Of a stretch of 53,437 nucleotides of DNA, positions 1 through 10,000 are shown piece after piece. The notes beneath the pieces are model-generated. The model saw only the letters and a program-made list of their open reading frames with translations. It was not told the origin of the DNA and did not search any database. Every line of letters begins with the position of its first letter. The first letter of the stretch is position 1. The stretch is taken from assembly GCA_946482335.1 (NCBI GenBank), contig CAMLRG010000009.1, positions 1 through 53,437 of the forward strand, read 5' to 3'. Source of the DNA: an uncultured Duganella sp. GTDB lineage: Bacteria; Pseudomonadota; Gammaproteobacteria; Burkholderiales; Burkholderiaceae. A program made the position numbers and the translations under genes.

Positions 1-61
1 GGGTCGAACTCCCGACCTAATCCTTGTAAGGGATCCGCTCTACCAACTGAGCTAAACGCCC
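1..61 (-). tRNA. tRNA-Val (anticodon TAC), 3' end cut by window edge
   Basis: Read on the minus strand, the sequence begins GGGCGTTTAGCTC at position 61 and continues through a D arm, an anticodon stem GATCC / GGATT around the loop CTTACAA (anticodon TAC, valine), a variable loop and the start of the T arm (GGGAG-TTCGA). The remaining T stem, acceptor 3' strand and any encoded CCA lie outside the window. It lies downstream of hupB on the same strand. Confidence 0.88.
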
Positions 62-73
62 GCTTAAACTGCC

Positions 74-95
74 CGGTAAGCATCACTGCTTACCG
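74..95 (-). terminator. hairpin just downstream of hupB
   Basis: A perfect 9-bp stem (CGGTAAGCA / TGCTTACCG) with a 4-nt loop starts 8 nt after the hupB stop codon. It lacks a proper U tract, so it may act as a weak terminator, an RNA 3'-end stabiliser, or a processing site ahead of tRNA-Val. Confidence 0.5.
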
Positions 96-102
96 AAGGC
101 CA

Positions 103-375
103 TTATTGTACAGCATCTTTCAGCGCTTTACCAGCCTTAAATTTAGGAACTTTGGCTGCGTCGATCTTGATCTCTTCTTTCGTGCGCGGGTTGCGGCCGG
201 TACGGGCTGCGCGCTCGCTTACGGTGAAGGTGCCAAAGCCGACCAGGGTGACGCTGTCGTTCTTGGCCAGAGAGGTGGTTACGCCGTCGATCATCGCGTC
301 CAGGGCACGTGCAGCAGCTGCCTTGGAGATGTCAGCGGAAGTCGCGATGTGGTCGATCAGTTCAGTCTTGTTCAA
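103..375 (-). CDS. hupB: DNA-binding protein HU-beta
   Basis: A 90-residue nucleoid-associated HU protein that bends and compacts DNA as a dimer. It begins with the family sequence [11 protein letters not shown] and carries the DNA-binding arm signature [10 protein letters not shown] near residues 53-62, followed by the conserved C-terminal [14 protein letters not shown]. The start chosen is a TTG at 375-373: this gives the standard HU length and N-terminus, and a GGGGA stretch sits about 5 nt upstream. A GTG at 390 would add five residues unusual for the family. The gene follows lon on the same strand, as in many proteobacteria, but has its own likely promoter behind the lon terminator. Confidence 0.95.
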   Translation of the reverse strand: MNKTELIDHIATSADISKAAAARALDAMIDGVTTSLAKNDSVTLVGFGTFTVSERAARTGRNPRTKEEIKIDAAKVPKFKAGKALKDAVQ

Positions 376-457
376 AGCATTCCCCGTCACAAAGGTTTAT
401 ATCGTTTATACCGTTTTCTATGCTGCGTTCTATTGCGCATAAAAATCTCGAGGCCGT

Positions 458-487
458 ATTAGACAGGGCGGGATTGCCTTGTGTCAA
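458..487 (-). promoter_or_regulatory. putative sigma70 promoter of hupB
   Basis: On the minus strand a consensus -35 box TTGACA (487-482) is followed after 18 bp by TCTAAT (463-458). It lies between the lon terminator and hupB, leaving a leader of about 80 nt. The -35 box starts directly behind the terminator T tract. Inferred from sequence only. Confidence 0.5.
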
Positions 488-490
488 GGG

Positions 491-522
491 TAAAAATAAA
501 ACGGGCGCCCCGCAGGGCGCCC
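491..522 (-). terminator. intrinsic terminator of lon
   Basis: Minus strand: 8-bp perfect stem GGGCGCCC - TGCG - GGGCGCCC followed by GTTTTATTTTTA. The opposite side also has a short T run (ATTTTTAC), so the hairpin could work in both directions. It lies about 65 nt after the lon stop. Confidence 0.8.
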
Positions 523-533
523 ATTTTTACCGC

Positions 534-587
534 AAAACCGGCAAACCAGTGTCTGACCCACCGGGTCAGACACTGAACTTCCGGTTT
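534..587. repeat. palindromic intergenic repeat, copy a (3' of lon)
   Basis: Core GTGTCTGACCC-ACC-GGGTCAGACAC (549-573), perfect 11-bp arms with a 3-nt loop, flanked by AAAACCGG (534-541) and CCGGTTT (581-587). The same layout recurs at four other places in the window. The right flank touches the lon stop codon (588-586). Confidence 0.85.
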
Positions 588-2994
588 AATGCTTGACGAC
601 CTCGGAACCGTCCGCGGTGGCCGCCACTGCCGGCACGTCCACCGGCGCCACCGGTTCGGTGATCGGTTCCGGCTGGCGTTCCAGGGCCACTTCCAGCACC
701 TTGTCGATCCAGCGCACCGGCACGATCTCCAGCTTGTTCTTCACGTTGTCCGGTATCTCGGCCAGGTCCTTTACGTTCTGCTCGGGGATCAGCACGGTCT
801 TGATGCCGCCGCGATGCGCCGCCAGCAGCTTTTCCTTCAAGCCGCCGATCGGCAGCACCTCACCGCGCAGCGTGATCTCGCCCGTCATCGCCACGTCCGC
901 GCGGACCGGGATGCCGGTGAAGGTCGACACCATCGCCGTGGTCATCGCAATACCTGCCGACGGGCCATCCTTCGGCGTCGCGCCTTCCGGCACGTGGATG
1001 TGGATGTCCTGCTTCTCGAACACTTCGTTCTTGATGCCCAGGCGCGACGCGCGGCTGCGCACCACGGTTCGGGCAGCTTCGATCGATTCCTTCATCACGT
1101 CGCCCAGCGTACCGGTGCGGATGACGTTGCCCTTGCCGGGCATGCCCACCGACTCAATGGTCAACAGGTCGCCGCCCACCTCGGTCCATGCCAGCCCGAC
1201 CACCTGGCCAACCTGGTTGGTTTTCTCGGCAACGCCGAAGTCGTAACGGCGCACGCCCAGGAACTTGTCCAGGTTTTTCGGCGTGACAGCCACTTTCCTG
1301 TCCGACTTCTTCAGCAGCAGCATCTTCACGACCTTGCGGCAGATCTTGGAGATTTCACGCTCCAGCGAACGCACACCCGCTTCACGGGTGTAGTAGCGGA
1401 TGATGTCGCGCACCGCCGCCTCGCTCACCGAAATCTCACCTTCCTTCAGGCCGTTGTTCTTGATCTGCTTGGGCAGCAGGTAGCGCAAGGAGATATTGGT
1501 CTTCTCGTCTTCCGTGTAGCCCGACAGGCGGATCACTTCCATGCGGTCCAGCAGTGCCGGCGGGATGTTGTAGGAGTTCGACGTCGCCACGAACATCACA
1601 TCGGACAGGTCGAAGTCGACCTCGATGTAGTGGTCGGAGAAGGTGTGGTTCTGCTCGGGGTCCAGCACCTCCAGCAGGGCCGACGAAGGGTCGCCGCGGA
1701 AATCCGCGCCCATCTTGTCGATCTCGTCCAGCAGGAACAGCGGGTTGCGCACGCCGACCTTCGACAGCGACTGCAGCACCTTGCCCGGCATGGAACCGAT
1801 ATAGGTGCGGCGGTGGCCGCGGATCTCGGCTTCGTCGCGCACGCCGCCCAGCGCCATCCGCACGTACTTGCGGTTGGTGGCCTTGGCGATCGACTGGCCC
1901 AGCGAAGTCTTGCCCACGCCCGGAGGACCGACGAAGCACAGGATCGGCGCCTTGAGCTTGTCGACGCGCTGCTGCACCGCCAGGTATTCGACGATGCGTT
2001 CCTTGATTTTCTCCAGGCCGTAGTGGTCATGGTCGAGCACTTTCTCGGCATTGGCCAGGTCGTTGTTGACTTTGGATTTTTTCTTCCAGGGCAGCGACAC
2101 CAGGGTGTCGATGTAATTGCGCACCACGGTCGCTTCCGCCGACATCGGCGACATCAGCTTCAGCTTCTTGATCTCGGCCTGGGCCTTTTCCAGCGCTTCC
2201 TTCGGCATCTTGGCAGCGAGGATCTTCTTCTCCAGCTCTTCGATGTCGGCGCCTTCTTCGCCTTCGCCCAGTTCCTTCTGGATCGCCTTGACCTGCTCGT
2301 TCAGGTAGTACTCGCGCTGCGATTTCTCCATCTGGCGCTTGACGCGGCCACGGATGCGCTTTTCCACCTGCAGGATGTCGAGCTCGCCTTCCAGCTGGCC
2401 GAGCAGATGCTCCAGGCGCTTGGCGACGTTGATGATTTCCAGGATCACCTGCTTTTGCTCGAGCTTGAGCGGCAGGTGGGCGGCCACCGTGTCGGCCAGG
2501 CGGCCGGCATCGTCGATGCCCGACAGCGAGGCCAGGATTTCAGGCGGGATCTTCTTGTTCAGTTTGACGTACTGGTCAAACTGCTGGACGATGGCGCGGC
2601 GCATGGCCTCGATCTCGGATTCGTCGCCGATTTCCGATTCCAGCGGCACCAGGTCGGCCACGAAATGGCTCGGCGCGTCGGTGATTTTCTTGATGCGGGC
2701 ACGCTGCGCGCCCTCGACCAGCACTTTGACGGTGCCGTCGGGCAGTTTCAACATCTGCAGGATATTGGCCACGCAGCCGATTTCATAAATATCCGATGGC
2801 GAAGGCTCATCCTTGGCGGCAGCCTTCTGGGCAGCCAGCATGATGCTCTTGCCCTGTTCCATGGCGGCTTCCAGCGCCTTGATGGATTTTGGTCGGCCAA
2901 CGAACAACGGGATCACCATGTGCGGGAAGACTACAACATCCCGCAGTGGCAACAGAGGCAGTTGAGTTTGCTCAGTTAATTTGGTAGTTGTCAT
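586..2994 (-). CDS. lon: ATP-dependent protease Lon
   Basis: An 802-residue cytoplasmic AAA+ serine protease that degrades misfolded and regulatory proteins. An N-terminal LON substrate-binding domain (about 10-205) is followed by a coiled coil, then the AAA+ module with Walker A GPPGVGKT (356-363) and Walker B LFLLDEID (419-426). The proteolytic domain has the Ser679-Lys722 dyad (KDGPSAG and GGLKEK). These residue numbers equal those of E. coli Lon; the protein is about 18 residues longer only because of a Pro/Val-rich tail. The ATG at 2994 has an AAGG Shine-Dalgarno. It is transcribed separately from clpX, which ends in its own terminator, and is followed by a repeat and a terminator. Confidence 0.98.
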   Translation of the reverse strand: MTTTKLTEQTQLPLLPLRDVVVFPHMVIPLFVGRPKSIKALEAAMEQGKSIMLAAQKAAAKDEPSPSDIYEIGCVANILQMLKLPDGTVKVLVEGAQRARIKKITDAPSHFVADLVPLESEIGDESEIEAMRRAIVQQFDQYVKLNKKIPPEILASLSGIDDAGRLADTVAAHLPLKLEQKQVILEIINVAKRLEHLLGQLEGELDILQVEKRIRGRVKRQMEKSQREYYLNEQVKAIQKELGEGEEGADIEELEKKILAAKMPKEALEKAQAEIKKLKLMSPMSAEATVVRNYIDTLVSLPWKKKSKVNNDLANAEKVLDHDHYGLEKIKERIVEYLAVQQRVDKLKAPILCFVGPPGVGKTSLGQSIAKATNRKYVRMALGGVRDEAEIRGHRRTYIGSMPGKVLQSLSKVGVRNPLFLLDEIDKMGADFRGDPSSALLEVLDPEQNHTFSDHYIEVDFDLSDVMFVATSNSYNIPPALLDRMEVIRLSGYTEDEKTNISLRYLLPKQIKNNGLKEGEISVSEAAVRDIIRYYTREAGVRSLEREISKICRKVVKMLLLKKSDRKVAVTPKNLDKFLGVRRYDFGVAEKTNQVGQVVGLAWTEVGGDLLTIESVGMPGKGNVIRTGTLGDVMKESIEAARTVVRSRASRLGIKNEVFEKQDIHIHVPEGATPKDGPSAGIAMTTAMVSTFTGIPVRADVAMTGEITLRGEVLPIGGLKEKLLAAHRGGIKTVLIPEQNVKDLAEIPDNVKNKLEIVPVRWIDKVLEVALERQPEPITEPVAPVDVPAVAATADGSEVVKH

Positions 2995-3124
2995 GGCGTA
3001 CCTTATTTAAAGACTTGGTTCTGATGTAGGCCCCAGCGGCCGAATCACAAGACCATTACTGCAATTTATTTCTGCAAATACTTATTCATTGCAGTAGTTA
3101 CTCTAACAAAATGCCGCTTTGGAA
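2995..3124 (-). promoter_or_regulatory. lon 5' region, possible heat-shock type promoter
   Basis: This stretch between the clpX terminator and lon is AT-rich. On the minus strand CTTGTGA, 14 bp, CCTACAT is a weak resemblance to a sigma32 promoter (established sigma32 control of lon is known in enterics). Two TTGCAG copies 8 bp apart lie upstream and could serve as a sigma70 -35 region. No site can be fixed from sequence alone. Confidence 0.3.
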
Positions 3125-3163
3125 CAAAAAAAGCCACGCGCGACCGGTAATCGCGAGTGGCTT
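3125..3163 (-). terminator. intrinsic terminator of clpX
   Basis: Minus strand: an 11-bp stem with one mismatch (AGCCACTCGCG / CGCGCGTGGCT, 3163-3132) followed directly by seven T (3131-3125). It separates clpX from lon. Confidence 0.85.
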
Positions 3164-3233
3164 TTCGACTGAAGCCGGCGTTATGTTATTGAGGTTGATT
3201 GTAACGCCTTGCCTCAGGGATTCAAAACCCTAT

Positions 3234-4502
3234 TTAGTTTTCCCCTGCTGCTTTTGGGGATTCCTGGTAAATCAGGAGGGGTTTTGCGCCACTGGTGATC
3301 GTATTTTCATCAATTACGACTTTGGTGACGTTCTGCTGGTTCGGCAAGTCAAACATAATATCCAGCAATGCATGTTCCAGGATGGAGCGCAGGCCGCGGG
3401 CGCCGGTCTTGCGCGCCAGTGCCTTGCGGGCGATCGCGTGCAGCGCGGCCGGACGGATTTCCAGTTCCGCGCCTTCCATCTCCAGCAGCTTGGAATATTG
3501 CTTGACCAGCGCATTCTTTGGCTCGACCAGGATCTCGATCAAGGCTTCCTCGGTCAGCTCGGCCAGGGTCGCCACCACCGGCAGGCGGCCCACCAGTTCC
3601 GGGATCAGGCCGAACTTGATCAAGTCTTCCGGTTCGGCTTCCATCATCAAGTCGCTGTTCGAACGCTGTTCCTTGCTCTTCACTTCCGCCGAGAAGCCAA
3701 TGCCGGACTTTTCGGAGCGGTTGGAAATGATCTTGGCCAGGCCGTCGAAGGCGCCGCCGCAGATGAACATGATGTTGGTGGTGTCGATCTGCACGAAGTC
3801 CTGGTTCGGGTGCTTGCGGCCGCCCTGTGGCGGCACCGATGCCATGGTGCCTTCGATCAGCTTCAGCAGCGCTTGCTGCACGCCTTCGCCCGAGACGTCG
3901 CGGGTGATCGACGGGTTGTCGGACTTGCGGGAAATCTTGTCGATCTCGTCGATATAGACGATGCCGCGCTGTGCCTTTTCCACGTCGTAGTTGCAGCTCT
4001 GCAACAACTTCTGGATGATGTTTTCGACGTCCTCACCCACGTAACCGGCTTCGGTCAGGGTGGTGGCGTCGGCGATCACGAACGGCACGTTCAGCATGCG
4101 CGCCAGGGTCTGGGCCAGCAGCGTCTTGCCGGAGCCGGTCGGGCCCACCAACAGGATGTTGGACTTGGCCAGCTCGACGTCATCCTTCTTGCCCAGGTGC
4201 TTCAGGCGCTTGTAATGGTTGTATACGGCCACGGACAGGATGCGCTTGGCCGTGGCCTGGCCGATCACGTACTGGTTCAGCAGGTCGGTGATCTCCTGCG
4301 GGGTGGGCAGGTCCGACTTGGCTCCCGCGACAGACTCGATGCTGGACGTCTCGTCGCGGATGATGTCATTGCACAAGTCAATGCATTCATCGCAAATGAA
4401 CACCGACGGGCCGGCAATCAGCTTCTTCACCTCGTGCTGGCTTTTGCCGCAGAACGAGCAGTAAAGGAGTTTCTCACCGCTGGAGGATTTTTTCTCTGAC
4501 AT
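3234..4502 (-). CDS. clpX: ATP-dependent Clp protease, ATP-binding subunit ClpX
   Basis: A 422-residue AAA+ unfoldase that recognises tagged substrates and feeds them to ClpP. The N-terminal zinc-binding domain has four cysteines (C15, C18, C37, C40). The AAA+ module shows Walker A GPTGSGKT (about 118-125) and a Walker B ending in DEIDK, then the sensor and pore regions expected for ClpX. Length matches the family. It lies downstream of clpP, separated by a hairpin that may act as an attenuator, and ends at a strong terminator. Confidence 0.98.
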   Translation of the reverse strand: MSEKKSSSGEKLLYCSFCGKSQHEVKKLIAGPSVFICDECIDLCNDIIRDETSSIESVAGAKSDLPTPQEITDLLNQYVIGQATAKRILSVAVYNHYKRLKHLGKKDDVELAKSNILLVGPTGSGKTLLAQTLARMLNVPFVIADATTLTEAGYVGEDVENIIQKLLQSCNYDVEKAQRGIVYIDEIDKISRKSDNPSITRDVSGEGVQQALLKLIEGTMASVPPQGGRKHPNQDFVQIDTTNIMFICGGAFDGLAKIISNRSEKSGIGFSAEVKSKEQRSNSDLMMEAEPEDLIKFGLIPELVGRLPVVATLAELTEEALIEILVEPKNALVKQYSKLLEMEGAELEIRPAALHAIARKALARKTGARGLRSILEHALLDIMFDLPNQQNVTKVVIDENTITSGAKPLLIYQESPKAAGEN

Positions 4503-4580
4503 GGGACTAATCTTTAGTTTTGGTGCAAGTTAGCTCGTGCGCTAAAGCAAGAAATCCTGCGCACAACCACATGCTACCCG

Positions 4581-4620
4581 AAATAAAAGCAAAACGCCCG
4601 AACGTTGTAGCGTCCGGGCG
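4581..4620 (-). terminator. hairpin with T tract between clpP and clpX
   Basis: Minus strand: 10-bp near-perfect stem (CGCCCGGACG / CGTTCGGGCG, 4620-4595) with a 6-nt loop, followed by TTTTGCTTTTATTT. This has the form of an intrinsic terminator. Because clpX follows about 80 nt later, partial read-through or a separate clpX promoter is implied. Confidence 0.75.
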
Positions 4621-4637
4621 TCGACTTGCAAGGACGC

Positions 4638-5255
4638 TTATGCGCGGCTGGTCAAGACTTTGTCGATCAGGCCATATTCCGCGGCTTCCTCCGAAGACAT
4701 GAAGCGGTCGCGGTCGGTATCCTTGGCGATTTGTTCGATCGACTGGCCGGTGCGGTCCGCCATGATGCTGTTCAGGCGGTGACGCAGGTAGAGGATCTCT
4801 TTGGCCTGGATTTCGATGTCCGACGCCATGCCTTGCGAGCCACCGGAAGGCTGGTGGATCATGATGCGGCTGTTCGGCAGCGAGAAACGCTTGCCCTTGG
4901 CGCCGGCGGCCAGCAGGAAGGCGCCCATGGAGGCGGCCATGCCGGTGCACAGGGTCGACACGTCAGGCTTGATGAACTGCATGGTGTCGTAGATCGCCAG
5001 GCCGGCCGATACCGAACCGCCCGGGGAATTGATGTACAGCGAAATGTCCTTGTCCGGATTTTCGCTTTCCAGGAACAGCAGCTGGGCAACGATCAGGTTG
5101 GCCATCTGGTCGTTGACAGGACCGACCATGAAGATCACGCGTTCCTTCAGCAGGCGCGAATAGATATCGTACGAGCGCTCGCCGCGGCCGCTTTGTTCGA
5201 TCACCATCGGCACCAGGCCGAGCATTTGCGTATCGAGTGCGGGATTACGGTTCAT
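4638..5255 (-). CDS. clpP: ATP-dependent Clp protease proteolytic subunit ClpP
   Basis: A 205-residue serine peptidase that forms the tetradecameric barrel partnering ClpX/ClpA. The catalytic triad is visible: Ser109 in GMAASMG, His134 in IMIHQP, Asp183 in DTDRDRF; the INSPGG oxyanion-loop sequence is also present. The ATG at 5255 is chosen because AAGGA lies 6 nt upstream and the length matches E. coli ClpP (207). An in-frame TTG at 5279 would add eight residues without support. It lies between tig and clpX in the conserved tig-clpP-clpX order, with a large palindromic repeat between tig and clpP. Confidence 0.97.
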   Translation of the reverse strand: MNRNPALDTQMLGLVPMVIEQSGRGERSYDIYSRLLKERVIFMVGPVNDQMANLIVAQLLFLESENPDKDISLYINSPGGSVSAGLAIYDTMQFIKPDVSTLCTGMAASMGAFLLAAGAKGKRFSLPNSRIMIHQPSGGSQGMASDIEIQAKEILYLRHRLNSIMADRTGQSIEQIAKDTDRDRFMSSEEAAEYGLIDKVLTSRA

Positions 5256-5284
5256 TCCAATTCCTTGTTGTGCTGCCAAACCAA

Positions 5285-5385
5285 TAAAAACGGGGTCAGA
5301 CCCAAGGGTCAGACCCCGGTCGGCGACTGCCGCGTTACAGGGGTCTGACCCTTTGGGTCTGACCCCGGGTTGCCGGTTTGGCGGT
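5285..5385. repeat. palindromic intergenic repeat, double copy b (tig-clpP)
   Basis: Two core units, 5292-5317 and 5340-5366, each made of two GGGTCNGACCC blocks in direct orientation. The second unit is the reverse complement of the first apart from one extra base in the centre, so the pair forms one large inverted repeat (arms 26 and 27 nt, 22-nt loop). The right flank contains CCGGTTT, as in the other copies. Confidence 0.85.
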
Positions 5386-5396
5386 TAATCAAGCTA

Positions 5397-6734
5397 TTAA
5401 GCTTGTACGCTTCCCATGAGTTCGTCGAAAGGAATTTCCTTCGAAACGTTCTTGCACAGGCCCAGGACGTAAGTAACGACGTTTTCTTCCAATACAAGAG
5501 CTTCCACTTCAGCCAGGCGGCGGCGATCGGAGTAGTAGTACTTCAGCACTTCGCGTGGATCTTCGTAGCTCTGTGCGAAATCTTCGATCTGTGCCTTCAC
5601 CTGGTCAGGGGTGGCTTGCAGGTTCTGCTCGCCCACCAGCTTGGACAGGATCAGGCCCAGGCGCACGCGGCGCTCGGCCTTGTCCTTGAACAGCTCTGGA
5701 GGGAATGGTACATCTTTTACGTTCATGCCGCGCTGTGCCATGTCCTGGCGGGTCATTTCGGCCAGGCGCTCGGTGTCCTGGGCGATCAGCGACTGCGGCA
5801 CGTCCAGGGTCGCGGTCTTGACCAGGGTGTCCATCACGGCTTCTTTATTGCGTGCCTTGACGCGGCCGGCAACTTCACGTTCCAGGTTGACCTTGATGTC
5901 TTCACGCATCTTGGCCAGGTCGCCATCGGCCACGCCCAGGGACTTGGCGAACTCGGCGTCGACTTCCGGCAGGTGCGCCCATTCCAGCTTTTGCAGGGTG
6001 ATGGTGAACTCGGCGGTCTTGCCGGCCACGTCCTTGCCATGGTAATCCTCAGGGAAAGACAGCGGGAAGGTCTTGGACTCGCCCACTTTCAGACCGACGG
6101 TGGCGGCTTCGAATTCAGGCAGCATGCGGCCTTCGCCCAGTACGAACGGATAAGCTTCGGCTTTGCCGCCTGGGAACTCTTCACCGTCGATCTTGCCGAC
6201 GAAGTCCACGGTCACGCGGTCGCCGTTGGCGGCGATGGCTTCGCCACCGTCACCGTGCTCGCCCTGCTCGCCCTTCACGTGGAAATGCACGCGCTGCTTG
6301 CGCAGGATGTCGATGGTCTTGTCGATTTCTACGTCGGTCACGTTGGACTTGACGGTCTCGATCTCAACCTGGGTCAGGTCGCCGATCTCGACTTCCGGAT
6401 ACACTTCGAAGGTGGCGTCGAAGGACAGTTGGCCTTCCGGTGCATCCTGCTTTGGCTCGATACGCGGGAAGCCGGCGACGCGCAGCTGGTTTTCGTTGGC
6501 AGCGTTGTTGAAGGCTTGGCCGACTTTATCGTTCAGCACTTCGGTTTCGATCTGGTAGCCGTATTGTGCGGCAACCATCTTCATCGGCACTTTGCCTGGG
6601 CGGAAGCCAGGAGCACGTGCGGAGCGGGCCTGAACTTTCAGGCGCTTTTCCACTTCGGAACGCACGTCCGACAGTGGGAAGGAAATCGTCATGCGGCGTT
6701 CGAGTTTGCCCAGGGTTTCAACTGCAGTTGCCAT
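5397..6734 (-). CDS. tig: trigger factor (ribosome-associated chaperone / PPIase)
   Basis: A 445-residue chaperone that binds nascent chains at the ribosome exit tunnel. The N-terminal ribosome-binding domain carries [10 protein letters not shown] (the ribosome-docking signature). The central FKBP-type peptidyl-prolyl isomerase domain begins near [21 protein letters not shown], and a helical C-terminal domain follows. The ATG at 6734 ([15 protein letters not shown]) fits the family N-terminus; the open frame continues upstream into tRNA-Leu, so longer starts are not credible. The Shine-Dalgarno is weak. First gene of tig-clpP-clpX. Confidence 0.97.
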   Translation of the reverse strand: MATAVETLGKLERRMTISFPLSDVRSEVEKRLKVQARSARAPGFRPGKVPMKMVAAQYGYQIETEVLNDKVGQAFNNAANENQLRVAGFPRIEPKQDAPEGQLSFDATFEVYPEVEIGDLTQVEIETVKSNVTDVEIDKTIDILRKQRVHFHVKGEQGEHGDGGEAIAANGDRVTVDFVGKIDGEEFPGGKAEAYPFVLGEGRMLPEFEAATVGLKVGESKTFPLSFPEDYHGKDVAGKTAEFTITLQKLEWAHLPEVDAEFAKSLGVADGDLAKMREDIKVNLEREVAGRVKARNKEAVMDTLVKTATLDVPQSLIAQDTERLAEMTRQDMAQRGMNVKDVPFPPELFKDKAERRVRLGLILSKLVGEQNLQATPDQVKAQIEDFAQSYEDPREVLKYYYSDRRRLAEVEALVLEENVVTYVLGLCKNVSKEIPFDELMGSVQA

Positions 6735-6768
6735 TGTAAAAATCGTCCAATAAAAATAAGTGTACTTA

Positions 6769-6855
6769 TGGTGCGAGGAGGGGGACTCGAACCCCCACAC
6801 CATTGCTGGCGTCAGGACCTAAACCTGGTGCGTCTACCAATTTCGCCATCCTCGC
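6769..6855 (-). tRNA. tRNA-Leu (anticodon TAG)
   Basis: Complete on the minus strand: acceptor GCGAGGA pairs with TCCTCGC, the D arm follows, the anticodon loop is TTTAGGT (TAG, leucine CUA family), a long class II variable arm follows, then the T arm GGGGG-TTCGAGT-CCCCC. The encoded ACCA end is at 6772-6769. It lies about 35 nt upstream of the tig start on the same strand, so tig may be transcribed from it. Confidence 0.96.
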
Positions 6856-6877
6856 GGCATATTTGCACAAAAGCAAA

Positions 6878-6940
6878 GGGCGACCATTTAAGTGAAAACA
6901 GGGTCGCCCGGGGCTTTCAACTTCAACCCGGCATTCTATA
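6878..6940 (-). promoter_or_regulatory. leader of tRNA-Leu: hairpin plus putative promoter
   Basis: On the minus strand a TATAGAAT box (first six bases 6940-6935) followed by a GC-rich stretch resembles stable-RNA promoters, though no good -35 is seen. Between it and the tRNA is an 8-bp hairpin GGGCGACC / GGTCGCCC (6909-6878) followed by CTTTGCTTTTG. The hairpin could be a terminator for the upstream efflux operon or part of the tRNA leader. Confidence 0.4.
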
Positions 6941-6994
6941 CGGTGTTTCTGGAGTGCGGTAGTGGTTTTTTTGCGTTATGCGCAACATTTGGGC

Positions 6995-7050
6995 AAAAAC
7001 CGGCAGGGCGGTGTCAGACCCAATGGGTCTGACACCTGGGCTAGCGGTTT
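6995..7050. repeat. palindromic intergenic repeat, copy c (3' end of RND permease)
   Basis: Core GGTGTCAGACCC-AAT-GGGTCTGACACC (7010-7036), 12-bp perfect arms, with AAAACCGG on the left and a CGGTTT flank on the right. The right flank runs through the stop codon (7043-7041) and last codons of the permease gene. Confidence 0.85.
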
Positions 7051-10000
7051 GGCTTTGGCACCCGGAACCAGGCGGCGTAAAGCGCCGGCAGGAACAGCAG
7101 GGTCAAGGCTGTCGCCAGGATCAGCCCGCCCATGATGGCCACCGCCATCGGCCCCCAGAACACCGAGCGCGACAATGGGATCATGGCCAGCGCCGCCGCC
7201 GCCGCGGTCAGGATGATCGGCCGGCAGCGCCGCACCGCCGACTCGACGATCGCATCCCAGGCCGGCACGCCCTGCTTGATATCCTGCTCGATCTGGTCCA
7301 CCAGGATCACCGAGTTGCGGATGATCATCCCGAACAGCGCGATAATCCCCAGGTTCGCCACAAAGCCCAGCGGCCTTCCCATGATCAGCAGCGCCATCGC
7401 CGCCCCTGCCACGCCCAGCGGCCCGGTCAGGAACACCAGCAGCGAACGCGAGAAGCTATGCAGCTGCAGCATCAACAAGGTGAAGATGATGAACACCGCC
7501 AGCGGCAGGTTGGCCGCGATCGACTCTTCCGCCGCACTGCTGTCCGACGCCGCCCCCTTGACCTTGATCTCGTAGCCTGGCGGCAGCTTGGCGCGCAATT
7601 CATCCAGCTTCGGATTGATCTGCCCCGACACCGTCGGCCCCTGCACGCCCTCCACCACATCGGACTGCACGGTGATCGCCCATTCGCGGCCCTCGCGCCA
7701 CACCACGCCCGGCTCCCACACGAAGTGCACGCGGGCCAGTTGCGAGATCGGCACCGAGCGCCCACTATTGGTCGGGATATAAGTATCGTTCAGCACTGCG
7801 ATGGTACGCCGTTCGTCCAGCGGCTGGCGCACCTGGATATCGATCAGGCGGATGCCTTCGCGGAACTGCCCGATCGGCGTGCCGGACAGGATGGTATTCG
7901 CCGCCCGCATCACGGTTTGCGACGTCACGCCCAGGGCGCGCATCTTGTCCTGGTCCAGGTCCAGCCGCAGCACCTTGATCGACTCGTTCCAGTTGTCGTT
8001 CACGCCCACCGTATTGGGGTTGGCGCGCATGATGTCCTTCACCTGGTCGGCAATGGCGCGCACGCGCTCCACCTCTGTGCCGGTGACGCGGAACTGCACC
8101 GCATACGGCACCGGAGGGCCGTTCGGCAGCAATTGCACGCGCCCGCGCACCTCGGGGAAGTCGGTCTTGAACACTGCCGTGATCTTATGGCGCAATTCCT
8201 CCCGCGCCTTCAAGTCCTTGGCCAGCACCACGGCCTGCGACACGTTCGTCTGCGGGAAGATCTGGTTCAGCGGCAGGTAGAAGCGCGGACTGCCGTTGCC
8301 GACATACGTCGTGACGCTGGCCACGCCAGGCTCCTTGCGGATGAACTCCTCGAATTTCTTGGCCTGGCGCTCGGTTTGCGCAAAGGCCGTACCCTCCGGC
8401 GACCACATCTCGACCATCAGTTCCGGCCGGCTGGAGTCCGGGAAGAATTGCTTCTCGATGAATTTGAAACCGTACACGCCAAGGAAGAACACCACCAGCG
8501 TTGCCACGATCGTGGTCTTGCGGTACTCCACGCACCAGTTCACGACGGCACGGAATTTGCGGTAACCGGGCGTATCGAACAACTCATGGTGATCGCCACC
8601 CTCCGCATGCGGCTTGACCTTGAGCAGGACGAAGCCGATGTACGGCGTGAACACCACCGCCACCACCCAGGACGTGACCAGCGCGATCGCGTTGACGGAG
8701 AACAGCGAGAAGGTGTACTCGCCGGCAGCCGATGCTGCCAGGCCGATCGGCAGGAAGCCTGCGACCGTGATCAGGGTGCCGGTCAGCATCGGCAGCGCGG
8801 TGGAGGTATAGGCATAGGTTGCCGCCTCCAGGCGCGAATAGCCCTCCTCCATTTTGCGTACCATCATTTCGACGGCAATGATGGCGTCGTCCACCAGCAA
8901 GCCCAGCGCAATGATCAGGGCGCCCAGCGAAATTTTGTGCAGGTCGATGTCGAAGATGCGCATGAACAGGAAGGTCACCGCCAGCACCAGCGGGATGGTG
9001 AGCGCCACCACCAGCCCGGGGCGCGCATCGAGGCGCAGCTTCGGCTTGGAATGCAGGCCAAGCGAAAGGAAACTCACCGCCAGCACGATCAGCACCGCTT
9101 CGACCAGGGTGCGCAGGAACTCGCCGACCGAGGCTGTCACGGCGGCCGGCTGGTTCGACACGCGCTCCAGTTCGATGCCGACCGGCAGTTTGGACTTCAT
9201 CTGTTCGACGGTCTTTTCCAGCTCCTTGCCCATCAGGATGATGTTGCCGCCCTTCTCCATCGACACGCCCAGGCCGATCACTTCCTTGCCGTTGAAGCGC
9301 ATCTTGTCGCGCGGCGGATCGAGGTATTCGCGCTTGATGGTGGCGAAGTCGCCCAGGCGGAAGGTGGTGTTATTGGCGCGCAGCTCCAGTTCCTCCAGGT
9401 CCTTGACCGTACGCAGCGCGCCGGAAACACGGACCTGCAGGTTGTCGGTCGGCGTCACCACCACGCCGGTGGCCTCGACCACGTTCTGGGTGGCGATCTG
9501 GTTGGCGATCTGCTCGACGGTCAAGCCCAGTTGGGCGAACTTTTTGTGCGAGAACTCGATGTTGATCTTCTCGTCCTGCACGCCGAACAGCTCGACCTTC
9601 GACACCTTCTTCACGCCCAGCAACTGCTGGCGCACCAGGTCGGCGTAATCCTTCAGCTCGGCGTACGTGAAACCATCGCCGGACAGGGCAAAGATGGAAC
9701 CGTAGGTATCGCCGAATTCGTCGTTGAAGACCGGGCCTTGCACGCCGGCCGGCAGCGTGGCGCGGATGTCGCCGATCTTCTTGCGCACCTGGTACCAGGC
9801 TTGCGAGACTTCCTTGGGCGGCGTCGATTCGCGCAAACTGAGCAGGATCAGCGTCTGCCCCGGCTTGGAATAGCTGGTGATCTCATGGACGAACGGCGTT
9901 TCCTGCAGCTTCTTTTCCAGCTTGTCGGTGACCTGCTCGGCCGTCTGCAGCGCGGTCGCGCCCGGCCAGAAGGCTTGCACCACCATGGAGCGGAAAGTGA

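Noticed and set aside
534..587. Palindromic repeats as intrinsic terminators
   Set aside because: Copies a, c, d and e lack a T tract directly after the stem, and copy a is followed by a separate true terminator. Kept as repeats.
589..2979. Long plus-strand open frame opposite lon, and similar long frames opposite clpX, tig, the RND permease, thrC, the peptidases and cphA
   Set aside because: Compositions rich in His, Arg, Gln and Asp, no recognisable domains, and exact overlap with well-defined genes. They are antisense shadows of GC-rich coding sequence.
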